Shown: in pieces, positions 32,232 through 41,222 of the stretch
Layout: each line of letters opens with the position of its first letter
Numbering within the stretch: position 1 is the stretch's first letter
Assembly: GCA_016742125.1 (NCBI GenBank)
Contig: JACVCM010000005.1
Coordinates: 1 to 61,665, forward strand
Direction of reading: 5' to 3'
DNA: 61,665 nt
From: Sphingomonadaceae bacterium
GTDB lineage: Bacteria > Pseudomonadota > Alphaproteobacteria > Sphingomonadales > Sphingomonadaceae
Position numbers and translations under genes: made by a program
Notes under the pieces: model-generated
The model's database searches: none
Seen by the model: only the letters and a program-made list of their open reading frames with translations
Told to the model about the DNA's origin: nothing

Positions 32232-33163
32232 GCTGGCGCCAACAGTTTCCGCGCATTGTCGCAATCCTCGACCATCTGCTCCATCAGGGCATCCATATTC
32301 TCGAACTTTGCCTCTGGCCGGATGAAGGCATGGAACTCGACCTCAATATTCTGCCCGTACAGGTCTTCGTTGAAATCGAAAAAATAGGGTTCGAGCAATT
32401 CCTTGGGTGGATCGAAGCTCGGGCGGATGCCGAGATTGGCGGCACCGTCCAGCACGCGGCCATCGGGCAAGTGACCCTTCACGGCGTAGATGCCGTAACG
32501 CGGACGCAGATAGTGACCCATGTCGATATTGGCCGTCGGGAAACCCAGCAGCCGCCCGTTCTTGTCGCCATGCTGGACAATACCCTCGACCGCAAAAGGC
32601 CGGCTCAGCAATCGTGTTGCGGTTCCGCAATCGCCCGCCTTCAAGGCATCGCGGATACGGCTCGAGGAGATCACGCCGGCATCGTCCATGACAGGCCCCA
32701 TCGCTGTCGCGGTAAGCCCATGCGCCGCGCCGACATCGCGCAGTACCTGCACATTACCGCCGCGGCCTTTGCCGAAGGTGAAATCCTCACCGGTAACGAC
32801 GCCGGTGACACCCAACCGTTCTACCAGCAGCTTGGCGACAAAATCCTCCGCCGAGGTTGCGGCAAGCTCTGCATCGAAATCGAACACCAGCATGGCATCG
32901 GCACCCGCCTCGGCAAACAGCCGCCGCCGCTGCTCGAGCGTGGTCAGCCGGAACCAGGGAATATGCGGTGCGAAGAAACGCACCGGATGCGGGTCGAAGG
33001 TAGCGACGATAGCTGGCCTGCCGGCCGTCCGGGCTTGCCGGATAGCTTCCCCCGCCACAGTCTGGTGGCCGAGATGAAAGCCATCGAAATTGCCGAGCGC
33101 CACGACCGCGCCGCGATGGGCATCGGGCATGCGTTCGCTTGCGGATAGAATGGGAATGGTCAT
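32228..33163 (-). CDS. ribF: Bifunctional riboflavin kinase/FAD synthetase
   Basis: This 311-residue RibF has an N-terminal nucleotidyltransferase with GNFDGFHLGH (the HxGH motif) and SSSRIRDAL-type motif, then a C-terminal flavokinase domain (GIVQHGDKNGRLLGFPTANI, GIYAVKGHL). It converts riboflavin to FMN and FAD. The start overlaps the dipeptidase stop (ATGA, 33160-33163). Placement near ileS-lspA is a widespread order. Confidence 0.95.
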   Translation of the reverse strand: MTIPILSASERMPDAHRGAVVALGNFDGFHLGHQTVAGEAIRQARTAGRPAIVATFDPHPVRFFAPHIPWFRLTTLEQRRRLFAEAGADAMLVFDFDAELAATSAEDFVAKLLVERLGVTGVVTGEDFTFGKGRGGNVQVLRDVGAAHGLTATAMGPVMDDAGVISSSRIRDALKAGDCGTATRLLSRPFAVEGIVQHGDKNGRLLGFPTANIDMGHYLRPRYGIYAVKGHLPDGRVLDGAANLGIRPSFDPPKELLEPYFFDFNEDLYGQNIEVEFHAFIRPEAKFENMDALMEQMVEDCDNARKLLAPA

Positions 33164-34347
33164 TGTGTCGGCGGCGCCTTTGCCATGGGAACCAGCCCTG
33201 CCCTGATAACCCGCAACGCATTGCCGCCCATGACCGCGCGAATCTCTGCCTCGCTGAAGCCCTCGTCCATCAAAGCCTGCGTGACTTGCGTCAGCTGCGA
33301 GGTGTCGAACCGTACGGTCGTCGCGCCATCATAGTCCGAACCGAGCGCGACATGCTCTATGCCGACCAGATCGCGGACATGCTTCATTGCCTGGGCCGCC
33401 GCGCGCGGGGACGTGTCGCAAATCGCCGCATCCCAATAGCCGATGCCGATGATCCCGCCCGTCCTTGCAACGCCCCGGATATGCTCATCAGACAGGTTGC
33501 GGTTGACCTTGCACGTCGCCTGCACCCCGCCATGGCTGGAAACGACCGGACGGCGCGCCATCGCCAAAATTTCAGTCACGCACGTCTGGCTGCAATGGGC
33601 AATATCGACGATCATGCCTTTGTTTTCCATGCGGCGCACAATGTCGCGCCCAAAGGGGGTTAGGCCACCCTTTTTGATGCCATGCATCGAGCCGGCGAGC
33701 TCATTGTCAAAGAAATGCGTGAGCCCCGCCATGCGGAACCCGGCGGCATAAAGCTTGTCGAGATTTTCGGCTTTGCCTTCGAGGTTCTGCAAACCTTCAA
33801 TGGAAAGCATCGCGCCGACCTGGCTAGGGCCCTTGATCCGTCGCCGCGCTTCAAGCCCGTCCAAATCGGCACCTACTTCGACCTTGAACAGATCGTTGTC
33901 GGATGCAACTGCACGGTCGAGCTTCGCTGCATGCCACAAGGACCGTTCGAGCAGCGAATTCCACGTCCGCACCGGCTGCAACTGCGCGATCACCAGCGGC
34001 GTGATGTTGTCGCTATCCGCGCCATTGGCATCGTAATTCTGCCCCTTTGGCGTCTTTGTGACCGAAGAGAAGACCTGCAGCGCGACATTGCCTTCGACGA
34101 GGCGGGGCAGGTCCATATGCCCGCGCCCCCCGTGCTGGAGCAGGTCGCGCCGCCACATCAGCGTGTCGGAATGCAAATCGACAATCGTCAGCGTCTTGTG
34201 CAGTGCCTTTGCCTCGTCGCTTACCTTTATCAGCGGCTTTCCGTCGATCCGGTTCATCGAGCTTTCGACATAGCCGGGCGCGATACCGAAAAGGCCGATG
34301 GCCGCGACCGCGACCAATGCCAGCGGGATCCAGAGTTTTTTGCGCAT
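33160..34347 (-). CDS. Membrane dipeptidase (renal dipeptidase family, M19)
   Basis: This 395-residue M19 metallopeptidase has an N-terminal signal or anchor (MRKKLWIPLALVAVAAIGLF), the zinc motif VDLHSDTLM, GAMLSIEGLQNLEG, the bridging Glu region, IVDIAHCSQT, PVVSSHGG and GSDYDGATTV. Such enzymes hydrolyse dipeptides, including D-amino-acid dipeptides. It is exported, so it acts in the periplasm. It lies between folA and ribF in the long minus-strand run. Confidence 0.92.
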   Translation of the reverse strand: MRKKLWIPLALVAVAAIGLFGIAPGYVESSMNRIDGKPLIKVSDEAKALHKTLTIVDLHSDTLMWRRDLLQHGGRGHMDLPRLVEGNVALQVFSSVTKTPKGQNYDANGADSDNITPLVIAQLQPVRTWNSLLERSLWHAAKLDRAVASDNDLFKVEVGADLDGLEARRRIKGPSQVGAMLSIEGLQNLEGKAENLDKLYAAGFRMAGLTHFFDNELAGSMHGIKKGGLTPFGRDIVRRMENKGMIVDIAHCSQTCVTEILAMARRPVVSSHGGVQATCKVNRNLSDEHIRGVARTGGIIGIGYWDAAICDTSPRAAAQAMKHVRDLVGIEHVALGSDYDGATTVRFDTSQLTQVTQALMDEGFSEAEIRAVMGGNALRVIRAGLVPMAKAPPTQ

Positions 34348-34367
34348 TTCCCCTCCCCCGAAATATC

Positions 34368-34859
34368 CTATGCGCGCCGCACCAGCGTCACGAAATCATG
34401 CGCGGGAATATTTCCGTCCGCCACATGGGCTTCGCGCGAAACTTCCTGCCACTCGGATTTGTCAAAAGCGGGCATATGGGTGTCGCCCTCTGGCTCGAGC
34501 GCGATTTCAGTCAGTTCGATCCGGTGGGCAAGCGGCAGGAACAGTGCAAAAATCTCCGCTCCGCCGATGACGCACACATGCGGACCGTTGGCAAGCTTGA
34601 GCGCCTCCCCGACCGAATGCGCGACCTCCGCGCCTTCCTCTTCCCAGTCCATATCGCGCGTCAGCACAATATGTCGCCGCCCGTCCAGCAATCCCGGAAG
34701 ACTGTCGAAAGTCTTGCGCCCCATGATCATCGGACGACCCTTGGTGATCTGTTTGAAATGGCGCAGGTCGGCAGGGATGTGCCAGGGCATATCGCCATCC
34801 CTCCCGATAATTCCATTGGCGGCGCGGGCGAGGACAAGGATAATTTCGGGATGATTCAT
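34368..34859 (-). CDS. folA: Dihydrofolate reductase
   Basis: This 163-residue DHFR contains ILVLARAANGIIGRDGDMPWHIPADLRHFKQITKGRPMIMGRKTF with the active-site acidic residue, then VCVIGGAEIF. It reduces dihydrofolate with NADPH for thymidylate and purine synthesis. Its placement with purEK fits one-carbon metabolism. The usual companion thyA is not visible. Confidence 0.96.
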   Translation of the reverse strand: MNHPEIILVLARAANGIIGRDGDMPWHIPADLRHFKQITKGRPMIMGRKTFDSLPGLLDGRRHIVLTRDMDWEEEGAEVAHSVGEALKLANGPHVCVIGGAEIFALFLPLAHRIELTEIALEPEGDTHMPAFDKSEWQEVSREAHVADGNIPAHDFVTLVRRA

Positions 34860-34902
34860 ATCCCCCGCTTTGCCTTGTAAATTTCGGGCCGTAAACCGGC
34901 AA

Positions 34903-35973
34903 CTAGCGATAAAGGCGGGTTACATGGCCGATTTTGCGCCCCGGCCGAGCCTCGGCCTTGCCATAAAGATGCACATTGGCGGCAGGGTCGCCCAGCAGCT
35001 GGATGAATCGTTCGCCATCCTTGCCGATCAGATTCTGCATTTCGACGCGCTCGGCGACTGTCGCGGTACTCCCGAGCGGAAGCCCGCAAATCGCGCGGAT
35101 ATGGTTTTCGAACTGGCTGGTTTCTGCGCCTTCGATGGTCCAGTGGCCGCTATTGTGGACGCGTGGGGCGATTTCGTTGAACAGCGGGCCTTCGGCGCTG
35201 GCAAAGAATTCGGCCGTAAACACGCCGACATAATCGAGCGCCCTTGCCACCGCCGCCGCCATCTTGCGCGCGGCAACCTGCTGGCTTTCGATCAGGGGCC
35301 CGGCGGGCAGTGTCGAGGTCGCCAATATGCCGTCCTCATGGGCGTTGCGTGTGCTGTCCCAATAGCGGATTTCGCCATCGGCGCCGCGCACCAATATCAC
35401 CGAGAATTCGGCGTCGAACTCGACCATCGCCTCTGCAATCAGGGGCTGACTGCCGGCGCGCCGCCATGCGCTGGCAAGCTCGCTTTTCGCCGAAACCCGG
35501 ATCTGGCCCTTGCCGTCATAGCCCATGCGGATGGTCTTGAGGATCGCCGGCGTACCGACGACAGCAACTGCGTCCTCGACCTCTATCTCGCTCCGGGCCA
35601 CCGCAAAATCGGCTGTCTTCCCGCCCAGTTTGCGAACAAATTCCTTTTCCTCGACCCGATCCTGTCCGATTTCGAGGGCCTTGATCGGCGGATGGATCGG
35701 CACATCCCGAGCGATGGTCTTCAGCGGCAGAACCGGCACATTTTCAAATTCGAAAGTGATGACGTCGCACGCTGTGGCAAAGCGTTTCAGCGCCTCCAGA
35801 TCGTCATACGCGGCTATGGTGGCGTCAGCCGCAACATCGCAGGCGACATTGTCTCCGGCAGGTGCATAGATATGGCAGCGATAGCCGAGCTGCGCCGCAG
35901 CCATCGCCAGCATGCGGCCAAGCTGCCCGCCCCCCATGATGCCAATCGTCGAGCCTGGCGACAAAGCTGTCAT
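34903..35973 (-). CDS. purK: N5-carboxyaminoimidazole ribonucleotide synthase
   Basis: This 356-residue ATP-grasp enzyme starts TIGIMGGGQLGRMLAMAA, with FEFENVP, KTIRMGYDGKGQ and the C-terminal NEIAPRVHNSGHWTIEGA. It makes N5-CAIR from AIR, bicarbonate and ATP, feeding PurE. The start at 35973 overlaps the purE stop (ATGA). An extension to 36015 is not supported. Confidence 0.96.
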   Translation of the reverse strand: MTALSPGSTIGIMGGGQLGRMLAMAAAQLGYRCHIYAPAGDNVACDVAADATIAAYDDLEALKRFATACDVITFEFENVPVLPLKTIARDVPIHPPIKALEIGQDRVEEKEFVRKLGGKTADFAVARSEIEVEDAVAVVGTPAILKTIRMGYDGKGQIRVSAKSELASAWRRAGSQPLIAEAMVEFDAEFSVILVRGADGEIRYWDSTRNAHEDGILATSTLPAGPLIESQQVAARKMAAAVARALDYVGVFTAEFFASAEGPLFNEIAPRVHNSGHWTIEGAETSQFENHIRAICGLPLGSTATVAERVEMQNLIGKDGERFIQLLGDPAANVHLYGKAEARPGRKIGHVTRLYR

Positions 35974-36458
35974 TCGGGCGTCTCTGCCACCGACGCGGTC
36001 TGCTCGGCGCGCCACGCATCCAATCGCGCGGCCAGTTCCGCGTCGTCATTGGCGAGCATGGCTGCGGCCAGCAACGCTGCATTGGTCGCACCGGCCTTGC
36101 CGATGGCCAGCGTGCCGACCGGAATGCCCGCCGGCATCTGCACAATCGACACCAGGCTGTCCATACCGACGAGTGCCTTCGACTGAACAGGAACGCCCAG
36201 CACCGCCACCCTGGTCATGGACGCGGCCATCCCGGGCAGATGCGCCGCCCCACCTGCCCCGGCGATAATGCATTTGAGGCCGCGACCCGCAGCGCTTCTG
36301 GCATAATTATAAAGACGTTCCGGAGTCCGGTGCGCCGATACCACCTTGCATTCATGCGCTATGTGCAGCGTGGCCAGCGTCGCCGAAGCTTCGCGCATCG
36401 TCTCCCAGTCCGATCGGCTGCCCATGATGATACCGATTAGTGGCGGTGCTTCACTCAC
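35970..36458 (-). CDS. purE: N5-CAIR mutase (PurE)
   Basis: This 162-residue class I PurE contains GIIMGSRSDWETM, VVSAHRTPERLYNYA and CIIAGAGGAAHLPGM, covering the active site. It converts N5-CAIR to CAIR in purine synthesis. I chose the GTG at 36458 because GGGGGA lies seven bases upstream and gives family length; an ATG at 36485 would add nine residues. Confidence 0.95.
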   Translation of the reverse strand: MSEAPPLIGIIMGSRSDWETMREASATLATLHIAHECKVVSAHRTPERLYNYARSAAGRGLKCIIAGAGGAAHLPGMAASMTRVAVLGVPVQSKALVGMDSLVSIVQMPAGIPVGTLAIGKAGATNAALLAAAMLANDDAELAARLDAWRAEQTASVAETPE

Positions 36459-36633
36459 TGGTCGTCCCCCGACATCAAGAAGCATCCGCCCTTAGCGCGG
36501 AGCATCCATATCCGCAATTGTGAATGGCCGGGATATTACAACAACCGGTTTCTGGCGGTGCATTCTGTAAACTCTTGCTTTTCTACGGGAAAGCTGGTTG
36601 AGAGGTTAGATAACAACGGGTACCCCGGGTCGC

Positions 36634-37251
36634 ATGAATTATCGGGGATTTTTTAGTTTGGACCGGAAGTCGGACAATCTGTCCGCGCTGGGCGGGGCAA
36701 AATCATTGTCGGCGCTGGAGCGCGAGAACAAGCAGTTGCAGGCGCGGGTTGCCGAGCTTGAGCGACTGGTCGTGTGCGACACGCTCACACCCCTGTTCAA
36801 CCGGCGCCATTTCATGGAGGAACTGGATCGCTGGTGCTGGCGCACCCATCGCTATGGCGGCGAATATGGGTTGTTGTTCATCGATGTCGACAATCTGAAA
36901 GCCGTGAACGATCGCGAAGGCCATGTGGCGGGCGACATGATGCTGATCGGCATTGCCAAGGCCCTGCAAGGGGCGGTGCGCCGCTCGGACATTGCCGCGC
37001 GCGTCGGTGGCGACGAATTCGCGGTATTGCTCGACAACATCCCCGAAAACGAACTTGCCGGAAAGGCCGGGCGCATTGCGAAGGTCGTGGGCAGGCTTCG
37101 GATCGTGCATGAAGGAAAATCGCTGATCCCCAGCGTTTCAGCCGGATATACCGCTATCGAGGCCGGGGTGAAACCGTCGGAATTGCTGCTGCGCGCCGAT
37201 CGCTCGATGTACGCAGCCAAACAGGCCAAGGGCATCGGCCCGCTGACCTGA
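36634..37251 (+). CDS. Diguanylate cyclase (GGDEF domain)
   Basis: This 205-residue soluble protein has a short coiled-coil head (SALERENKQLQARVAELERL) and one GGDEF domain with intact RVGGDEFAVLL. It should make cyclic di-GMP when dimerised through the coiled coil. No RxxD inhibitory site is evident before GGDEF. No sensor domain is present, so control must come from expression or a partner. It stands alone between divergent purE and convergent gpmA. Confidence 0.9.
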   Translation: MNYRGFFSLDRKSDNLSALGGAKSLSALERENKQLQARVAELERLVVCDTLTPLFNRRHFMEELDRWCWRTHRYGGEYGLLFIDVDNLKAVNDREGHVAGDMMLIGIAKALQGAVRRSDIAARVGGDEFAVLLDNIPENELAGKAGRIAKVVGRLRIVHEGKSLIPSVSAGYTAIEAGVKPSELLLRADRSMYAAKQAKGIGPLT

Positions 37252-37269
37252 GCAACTGAGGATCAGGAC

Positions 37270-37953
37270 CTAACGCTCCGACAGATAATAACGGTCCCCC
37301 TTCAGTGCATCGCCCAGTTCATAGACAATCGGTTGCCCTGTCGGAATTTCGAGCCCGGTGATATCCGCATCCGAAATGTCTGACAGATGCTTGACCAGCG
37401 CCCGCAGGCTGTTGCCATGCGCGGAGATCAGCACAGTCTTGTTCGCCTGGAGTTCGGGCACGATTGCGCCTTTCCAATAGGGCAGCACGCGGGCAATCGT
37501 GTCTTTCAGGCTTTCGGTGTTGGGGATCGCAATTCCTGCATAACGCGGGTCTGACGACAGGTCATAGGCCGAGCCTGCTTCGAGCGGCGGGGGCGGTATG
37601 TCGAAACTGCGGCGCCAGATCCTGACCTGTTCATCGCCATGCCTTGCCGCTGTCTCGGCCTTGTCGAGTCCCGTCAGTCCGCCATAATGCCGCTCATTGA
37701 GACGCCAGTCTTTGGTTACCGGCACCCACAACCGTCCCATCGCCTCAAGCGCCAGATTGAGCGTCTTGATCGCGCGCGTCTGTACACTGGTAAAGGCGAT
37801 GTCAGGGGCGATGCCCTTGGCCTTCATGAGTTCGCCGGCCGCCCACGCCTCCGCCGCACCCTTCTCGGTCACATCGACATCCCACCAGCCGGTGAAGCGG
37901 TTTTCCAGATTCCACTGCGACTGGCCGTGACGGATGAGGATGAGTTTGGGCAT
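37270..37953 (-). CDS. gpmA: 2,3-bisphosphoglycerate-dependent phosphoglycerate mutase
   Basis: This 227-residue dPGM has LIRHGQSQWNLENRFTGW with catalytic His9, then LNERHYGGLTGLDKAE, and the C-terminal ISAHGNSLRALVKHL. It interconverts 3- and 2-phosphoglycerate in glycolysis. Length is normal for the family. Confidence 0.96.
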   Translation of the reverse strand: MPKLILIRHGQSQWNLENRFTGWWDVDVTEKGAAEAWAAGELMKAKGIAPDIAFTSVQTRAIKTLNLALEAMGRLWVPVTKDWRLNERHYGGLTGLDKAETAARHGDEQVRIWRRSFDIPPPPLEAGSAYDLSSDPRYAGIAIPNTESLKDTIARVLPYWKGAIVPELQANKTVLISAHGNSLRALVKHLSDISDADITGLEIPTGQPIVYELGDALKGDRYYLSER

Positions 37954-37996
37954 GGGGGTTCCTTCGCTGTTCGCGCAGCGCCCTAAACCAAGTTGG

Positions 37997-38452
37997 TCAG
38001 ATCGCCAAGGTCATGAAGCGGCTGAACGGATCTTCGACATAGTCGCCAAAGGGCGGACAATATTCAAAGCCGTGCGCCTCATACATGCGCAACGCCGGAA
38101 CGAAGGCCGCCGTCGAACCCGTTTCCAGACTCAGCCGCCGGTACCCCCGCTCGCGCGCTTCCGAGATGATATGGGTCAACATCATGGCACCCGCACCCTT
38201 GCGCAGATGTTGCTCATGCGTGCGCATCGACTTGATCTCGCCATGCTCAGGATCGAGCTCCTTAAGCGCCCCGCAGCCCGCGAGACTGTCGCCATCCCAG
38301 ATCGACCAGAAAGTCACATCTGGCGCGTTCAGCCCGTCAAAGTCGAGAAAGTGGCAGGAACCTTCCGGCGAGTTCGCCAGCATCCCGGCGAAATGGGTTT
38401 CGAGAAGCGCGCGGATTTCGGGACCGGTCAGGTCGTCTTCTTTGATATGCAT
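37997..38452 (-). CDS. GNAT family N-acetyltransferase
   Basis: This 151-residue protein has a single GNAT domain: GEIKSMRTHEQHLRKGAGAMML contains the acetyl-CoA pyrophosphate loop, and RRLSLETGSTAAFVPALRMYEAHGF the C-terminal conserved strand. The substrate is unknown. It follows the XRE-cupin gene by only three bases and is thus probably cotranscribed with it. Confidence 0.9.
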   Translation of the reverse strand: MHIKEDDLTGPEIRALLETHFAGMLANSPEGSCHFLDFDGLNAPDVTFWSIWDGDSLAGCGALKELDPEHGEIKSMRTHEQHLRKGAGAMMLTHIISEARERGYRRLSLETGSTAAFVPALRMYEAHGFEYCPPFGDYVEDPFSRFMTLAI

Positions 38453-38455
38453 TGT

Positions 38456-39019
38456 CTACATCCTTCCCAGGAAAACCGTATATCTGCACGGCTGGTCGCT
38501 GCCGTTGGCGAATATGACATCCGACGGTGGACCGAAGGCGAAGCAATCACCCTCGGCAAGATCGTGCCAATCGCCGCCTTCGAAAAGGCGCAGCGTGCCG
38601 GACGTGACCCAGATCGCTTGCCGCACAAATGTGTAGCTGGAACCTGGGAGCGCGACCTCCTGGCAAGGCGGCAGCTCTACTTCTGTAATCTCGAGCGGAA
38701 AACCCGATTGCGCCAGGATCTGCCGCCTGCGGTAGCCGGTCTCCGGATCGGTCCAGACAGGCTGGTTAGTCAATCTGCTCAGCCGTTGTTGCTTCTCTTC
38801 GATACGCGAAAAGAAGCTGGCCATGGTCAACCCAAAGGCGGTGGCAATCTTGACCAGCAACGTCGCCGTCGGGCTCGCCTCGCCACGCTCGATGCGGCTG
38901 ATCATTGCTTTGGATACCGAGGCTTTCCCGGCAAGCTCGGCAATCGACCAACCCCGTGCGCTGCGCTCCGCCCGGATACGGTCTGCTATGGCCGAATCAA
39001 AATCCACGATAGGCGACAT
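38456..39019 (-). CDS. XRE family regulator with C-terminal cupin
   Basis: This 187-residue regulator has an XRE HTH (GWSIAELAGKASVSKAMISR then ERGEASPTATLLVKIATAFG) and a cupin fold (EVALPGSSYTFVRQAIWVTS, LAEGDCFAFGPPSDV) that could bind a small ligand. HTH-cupin proteins often control amino-acid or amine metabolism. It may autoregulate through the imperfect palindrome at 39022-39037. Confidence 0.92.
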   Translation of the reverse strand: MSPIVDFDSAIADRIRAERSARGWSIAELAGKASVSKAMISRIERGEASPTATLLVKIATAFGLTMASFFSRIEEKQQRLSRLTNQPVWTDPETGYRRRQILAQSGFPLEITEVELPPCQEVALPGSSYTFVRQAIWVTSGTLRLFEGGDWHDLAEGDCFAFGPPSDVIFANGSDQPCRYTVFLGRM

Positions 39020-39021
39020 AA

Positions 39022-39037
39022 ATCTACTATAGTGGAT
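39022..39037 (-). promoter_or_regulatory. Candidate XRE-cupin operator
   Basis: ATCTACTATAGTGGAT is a 16-base near-palindrome (one mismatched pair), with its near edge three bases before the regulator start codon. A repressor bound there would block initiation. Confidence 0.5.
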
Positions 39038-39081
39038 TCATTAGGTCGCGCAACACGCTTGTTGCTGGTCACTCGCGCCGG

Positions 39082-40218
39082 TCAAACCATCTCCGCCAGC
39101 GTCGCCAGACATTCCCGCGCCAGCAGCATGCAGCGCTCCGGCGACCAGCCCTGGTCGGGGTCGTTGCCGTGCACCGTGTCCTTATAGGGCATTTCGAGCG
39201 TCATCGACACGCAAGCGTGGGACTTGCCAAACCGCTCGGCGAGCTGGTTGGTGGACATGGTAAGATTGGCTTTGCCGGGCCCGGCAATGGCGTAGCCCAG
39301 CTTTGTCTGGAAATCGGGCGTGCGAGCCGCAAGGCGGTTGATAAACGCCTTGTAGCGATCGCCCTGATCGTCGGTCCAAGACGGAATGCCATCGAAACCT
39401 GCCATGAAGGCGGCAGGGATAGCCTCGTCACCGTGCACATCCATGGCCCAATGAACGCCGGTGGCGTCCATCGCGTTGCGGATGGCGAGGACTTCGGGGC
39501 TGCGTTCCGCCGATGGCTCCGCCCATTCGCGGTTCAGGTTCACACCGACAAAATTGGTCCGCAAATGGCCGCGCCGCGATCCGTCGGGATTGCAGTTGGG
39601 GACGATATGCAGGCGACATTTGTCGAGCAGTACCCGGGTGTGCGGGTTGCTCATATCGGTGAGCATGTCGAGCGCGCCTTCCATCCACCATTCGGCCTGT
39701 GTCTCGCCGGGATGCTGGCGCGCGTAGAGCCAGACCTGAATATCGCCCTCGCCCATTTCCAAACAGTCGATCGGCTGCCCTTCAAGGCTATGACCGAGGC
39801 AGCGATAGTTCACACCGTCACAAGATGCCGAATCGGCGACCAAATCATGATGACGCTCCATCGAGTAGGGCGCGAAATAGGCGAACCAGACGATATCGCT
39901 CGCGGGCGTATAGCGGATGGTCAGCGTACCGCCATCTTCGCCCTTGTCATAGCTGCTGTCGGCACGACCCCAATAATCGCGGTCTTCGGAGACACAGGCA
40001 CGGTAGTCGGGCCACCCGCCTGGATAGGCGCTGCTTTCGAGGCCGGTAATCCGCAAAACCAGCCGCTCGCCTGCCGTACAGGCCACGCGGAAATGGAACC
40101 ATTGCGCGAACTCGCTGTCCTTGTCCTTGCGGATGGCCAGGCTCGCGGTCGCGTCTTGAACCGCATTGACGATGATATTGCCGCTGTCGAACGCAGCGTT
40201 GATGTCGGTGATGGGCAT
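39082..40218 (-). CDS. M14 zinc carboxypeptidase
   Basis: This 378-residue protein has an N-terminal beta domain then an M14 catalytic domain: the zinc ligands are in ARQHPGETQAEWWMEG (His, Glu), the third in MDVHGDEAIPA, and the general base Glu in SMTLEMPYKD. It matches the cytosolic carboxypeptidase-like M14 group (AGBL/CCP-like), found in many proteobacteria with no signal peptide. The substrate is unknown. Confidence 0.9.
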   Translation of the reverse strand: MPITDINAAFDSGNIIVNAVQDATASLAIRKDKDSEFAQWFHFRVACTAGERLVLRITGLESSAYPGGWPDYRACVSEDRDYWGRADSSYDKGEDGGTLTIRYTPASDIVWFAYFAPYSMERHHDLVADSASCDGVNYRCLGHSLEGQPIDCLEMGEGDIQVWLYARQHPGETQAEWWMEGALDMLTDMSNPHTRVLLDKCRLHIVPNCNPDGSRRGHLRTNFVGVNLNREWAEPSAERSPEVLAIRNAMDATGVHWAMDVHGDEAIPAAFMAGFDGIPSWTDDQGDRYKAFINRLAARTPDFQTKLGYAIAGPGKANLTMSTNQLAERFGKSHACVSMTLEMPYKDTVHGNDPDQGWSPERCMLLARECLATLAEMV

Positions 40219-40232
40219 TCCGGCTCCTTGCT

Positions 40233-40826
40233 TTACGGAACGCGGATAGTCTCACCTGACACGCCGGGGAAGTCCTGAAATAAGGCACTCGCCAATTTGG
40301 ACGCGGCAATGCCGGGCTGTGCGGCTGGCGAGCCTGCCTTCGCGGCCTGTACGGCCCGGCCTTCCCAGATGACGAGATTGTCGCTGCGTCGCAGGATGCG
40401 GACGGCCAGTGTCGTTTCGACCTGTGCCTTGGGGCCGCCGCCCAGATCGATCCCGATACCCAGGCCGACGCCGGAGCCATAGCTGCCCGTCGATCCCCCG
40501 ACCCCGACCGAAACCGGCGATCGTTTTTCCCCCTCGATATTAACGGTACCAAAGCGAACCTCGGCAATGACATCGGAGCCGGCGCCGGTCTGTTGGGAGT
40601 AACCGACACGCTGCATCTCTCTTGCCACCGCGGCAAGATAGGGGGAAGCGGCCAAGCCCTGCCCCGCCGCTGCGTCCCCTGCCAATTCCACCACATATGT
40701 ACCGCTACCATAGATTATGCCCTCCGCTGCCCGGTTGAAGCGGGTAACCTCGACCGGGCCGGTCGGGACGACGCAGGCCGATAAAAGCGAAAGCGTGAGC
40801 AGCGACAAGAGAGGCAATTTGATCAT
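40233..40826 (-). CDS. DUF4136-like lipoprotein
   Basis: This 197-residue lipoprotein has a lipobox LLSAC (MIKLPLLSLLTLSLLSAC). A beta-rich domain follows (GTYVVELAGDAAAGQG, DVIAEVRFGTVNIEG, GVGLGIGIDLGGG, VRILRRSDNLVIWEGRA), as in DUF4136 periplasmic lipoproteins. The glycine-rich middle segment is a typical insertion. The function is unknown. It lies 14 bases upstream of the M14 gene. Confidence 0.78.
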   Translation of the reverse strand: MIKLPLLSLLTLSLLSACVVPTGPVEVTRFNRAAEGIIYGSGTYVVELAGDAAAGQGLAASPYLAAVAREMQRVGYSQQTGAGSDVIAEVRFGTVNIEGEKRSPVSVGVGGSTGSYGSGVGLGIGIDLGGGPKAQVETTLAVRILRRSDNLVIWEGRAVQAAKAGSPAAQPGIAASKLASALFQDFPGVSGETIRVP

Positions 40827-40981
40827 GATATAATATCCTTACCCCGCCAGCTTATGATGACAAGCAATGTATAATGGCTGAATCGCAAAAACGAGCCAAT
40901 CTTGCTTGACTTTGGCTGCCTCCACCCATAGGAGCGCGCCTTCAATTCAAGCATCAGCTATTAAAAAGACGGGTAAATCCG

Positions 40982-41107
40982 ATGAAAGTCGTCAATTCTC
41001 TCAAGTCTCTCAAGGGCCGCCACCGCGACAACCGCGTGATTCGCCGCCGTGGACGGACCTATGTCATCAACAAGACCCAGCCGCGCTTCAAGGCACGCCA
41101 AGGTTAA
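40982..41107 (+). CDS. rpmJ: 50S ribosomal protein L36, C-minus (type B) form
   Basis: The 41-residue reading frame begins MKVVNSLKSLKGRHRDNRVI and ends KTQPRFKARQG. This is the long L36 form lacking the zinc Cys residues, as in alphaproteobacteria. Its very short length makes it easy to miss. A strong terminator follows at 41173-41203. A TTGACT at 40906 could be part of its promoter, but no good -10 was seen. Confidence 0.95.
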   Translation: MKVVNSLKSLKGRHRDNRVIRRRGRTYVINKTQPRFKARQG

Positions 41108-41172
41108 TTCAGACGTTGCTGATTGATTGCAGCGCTGTCATCGAACAGAGACAGCGAACTGAAATTGGAAAG

Positions 41173-41203
41173 ACCGCCCCGACAGTTTCGCGGGCGGTTT
41201 TTT
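41173..41203 (+). terminator. Terminator after rpmJ
   Basis: An ACCGCCC/GGGCGGT stem closes a 12-base loop and is followed by TTTTTT. It lies about 65 bases beyond the rpmJ stop and 20 bases before the next start. Confidence 0.88.
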
Positions 41204-41222
41204 GCGTGTGGAATGCAGGGCA

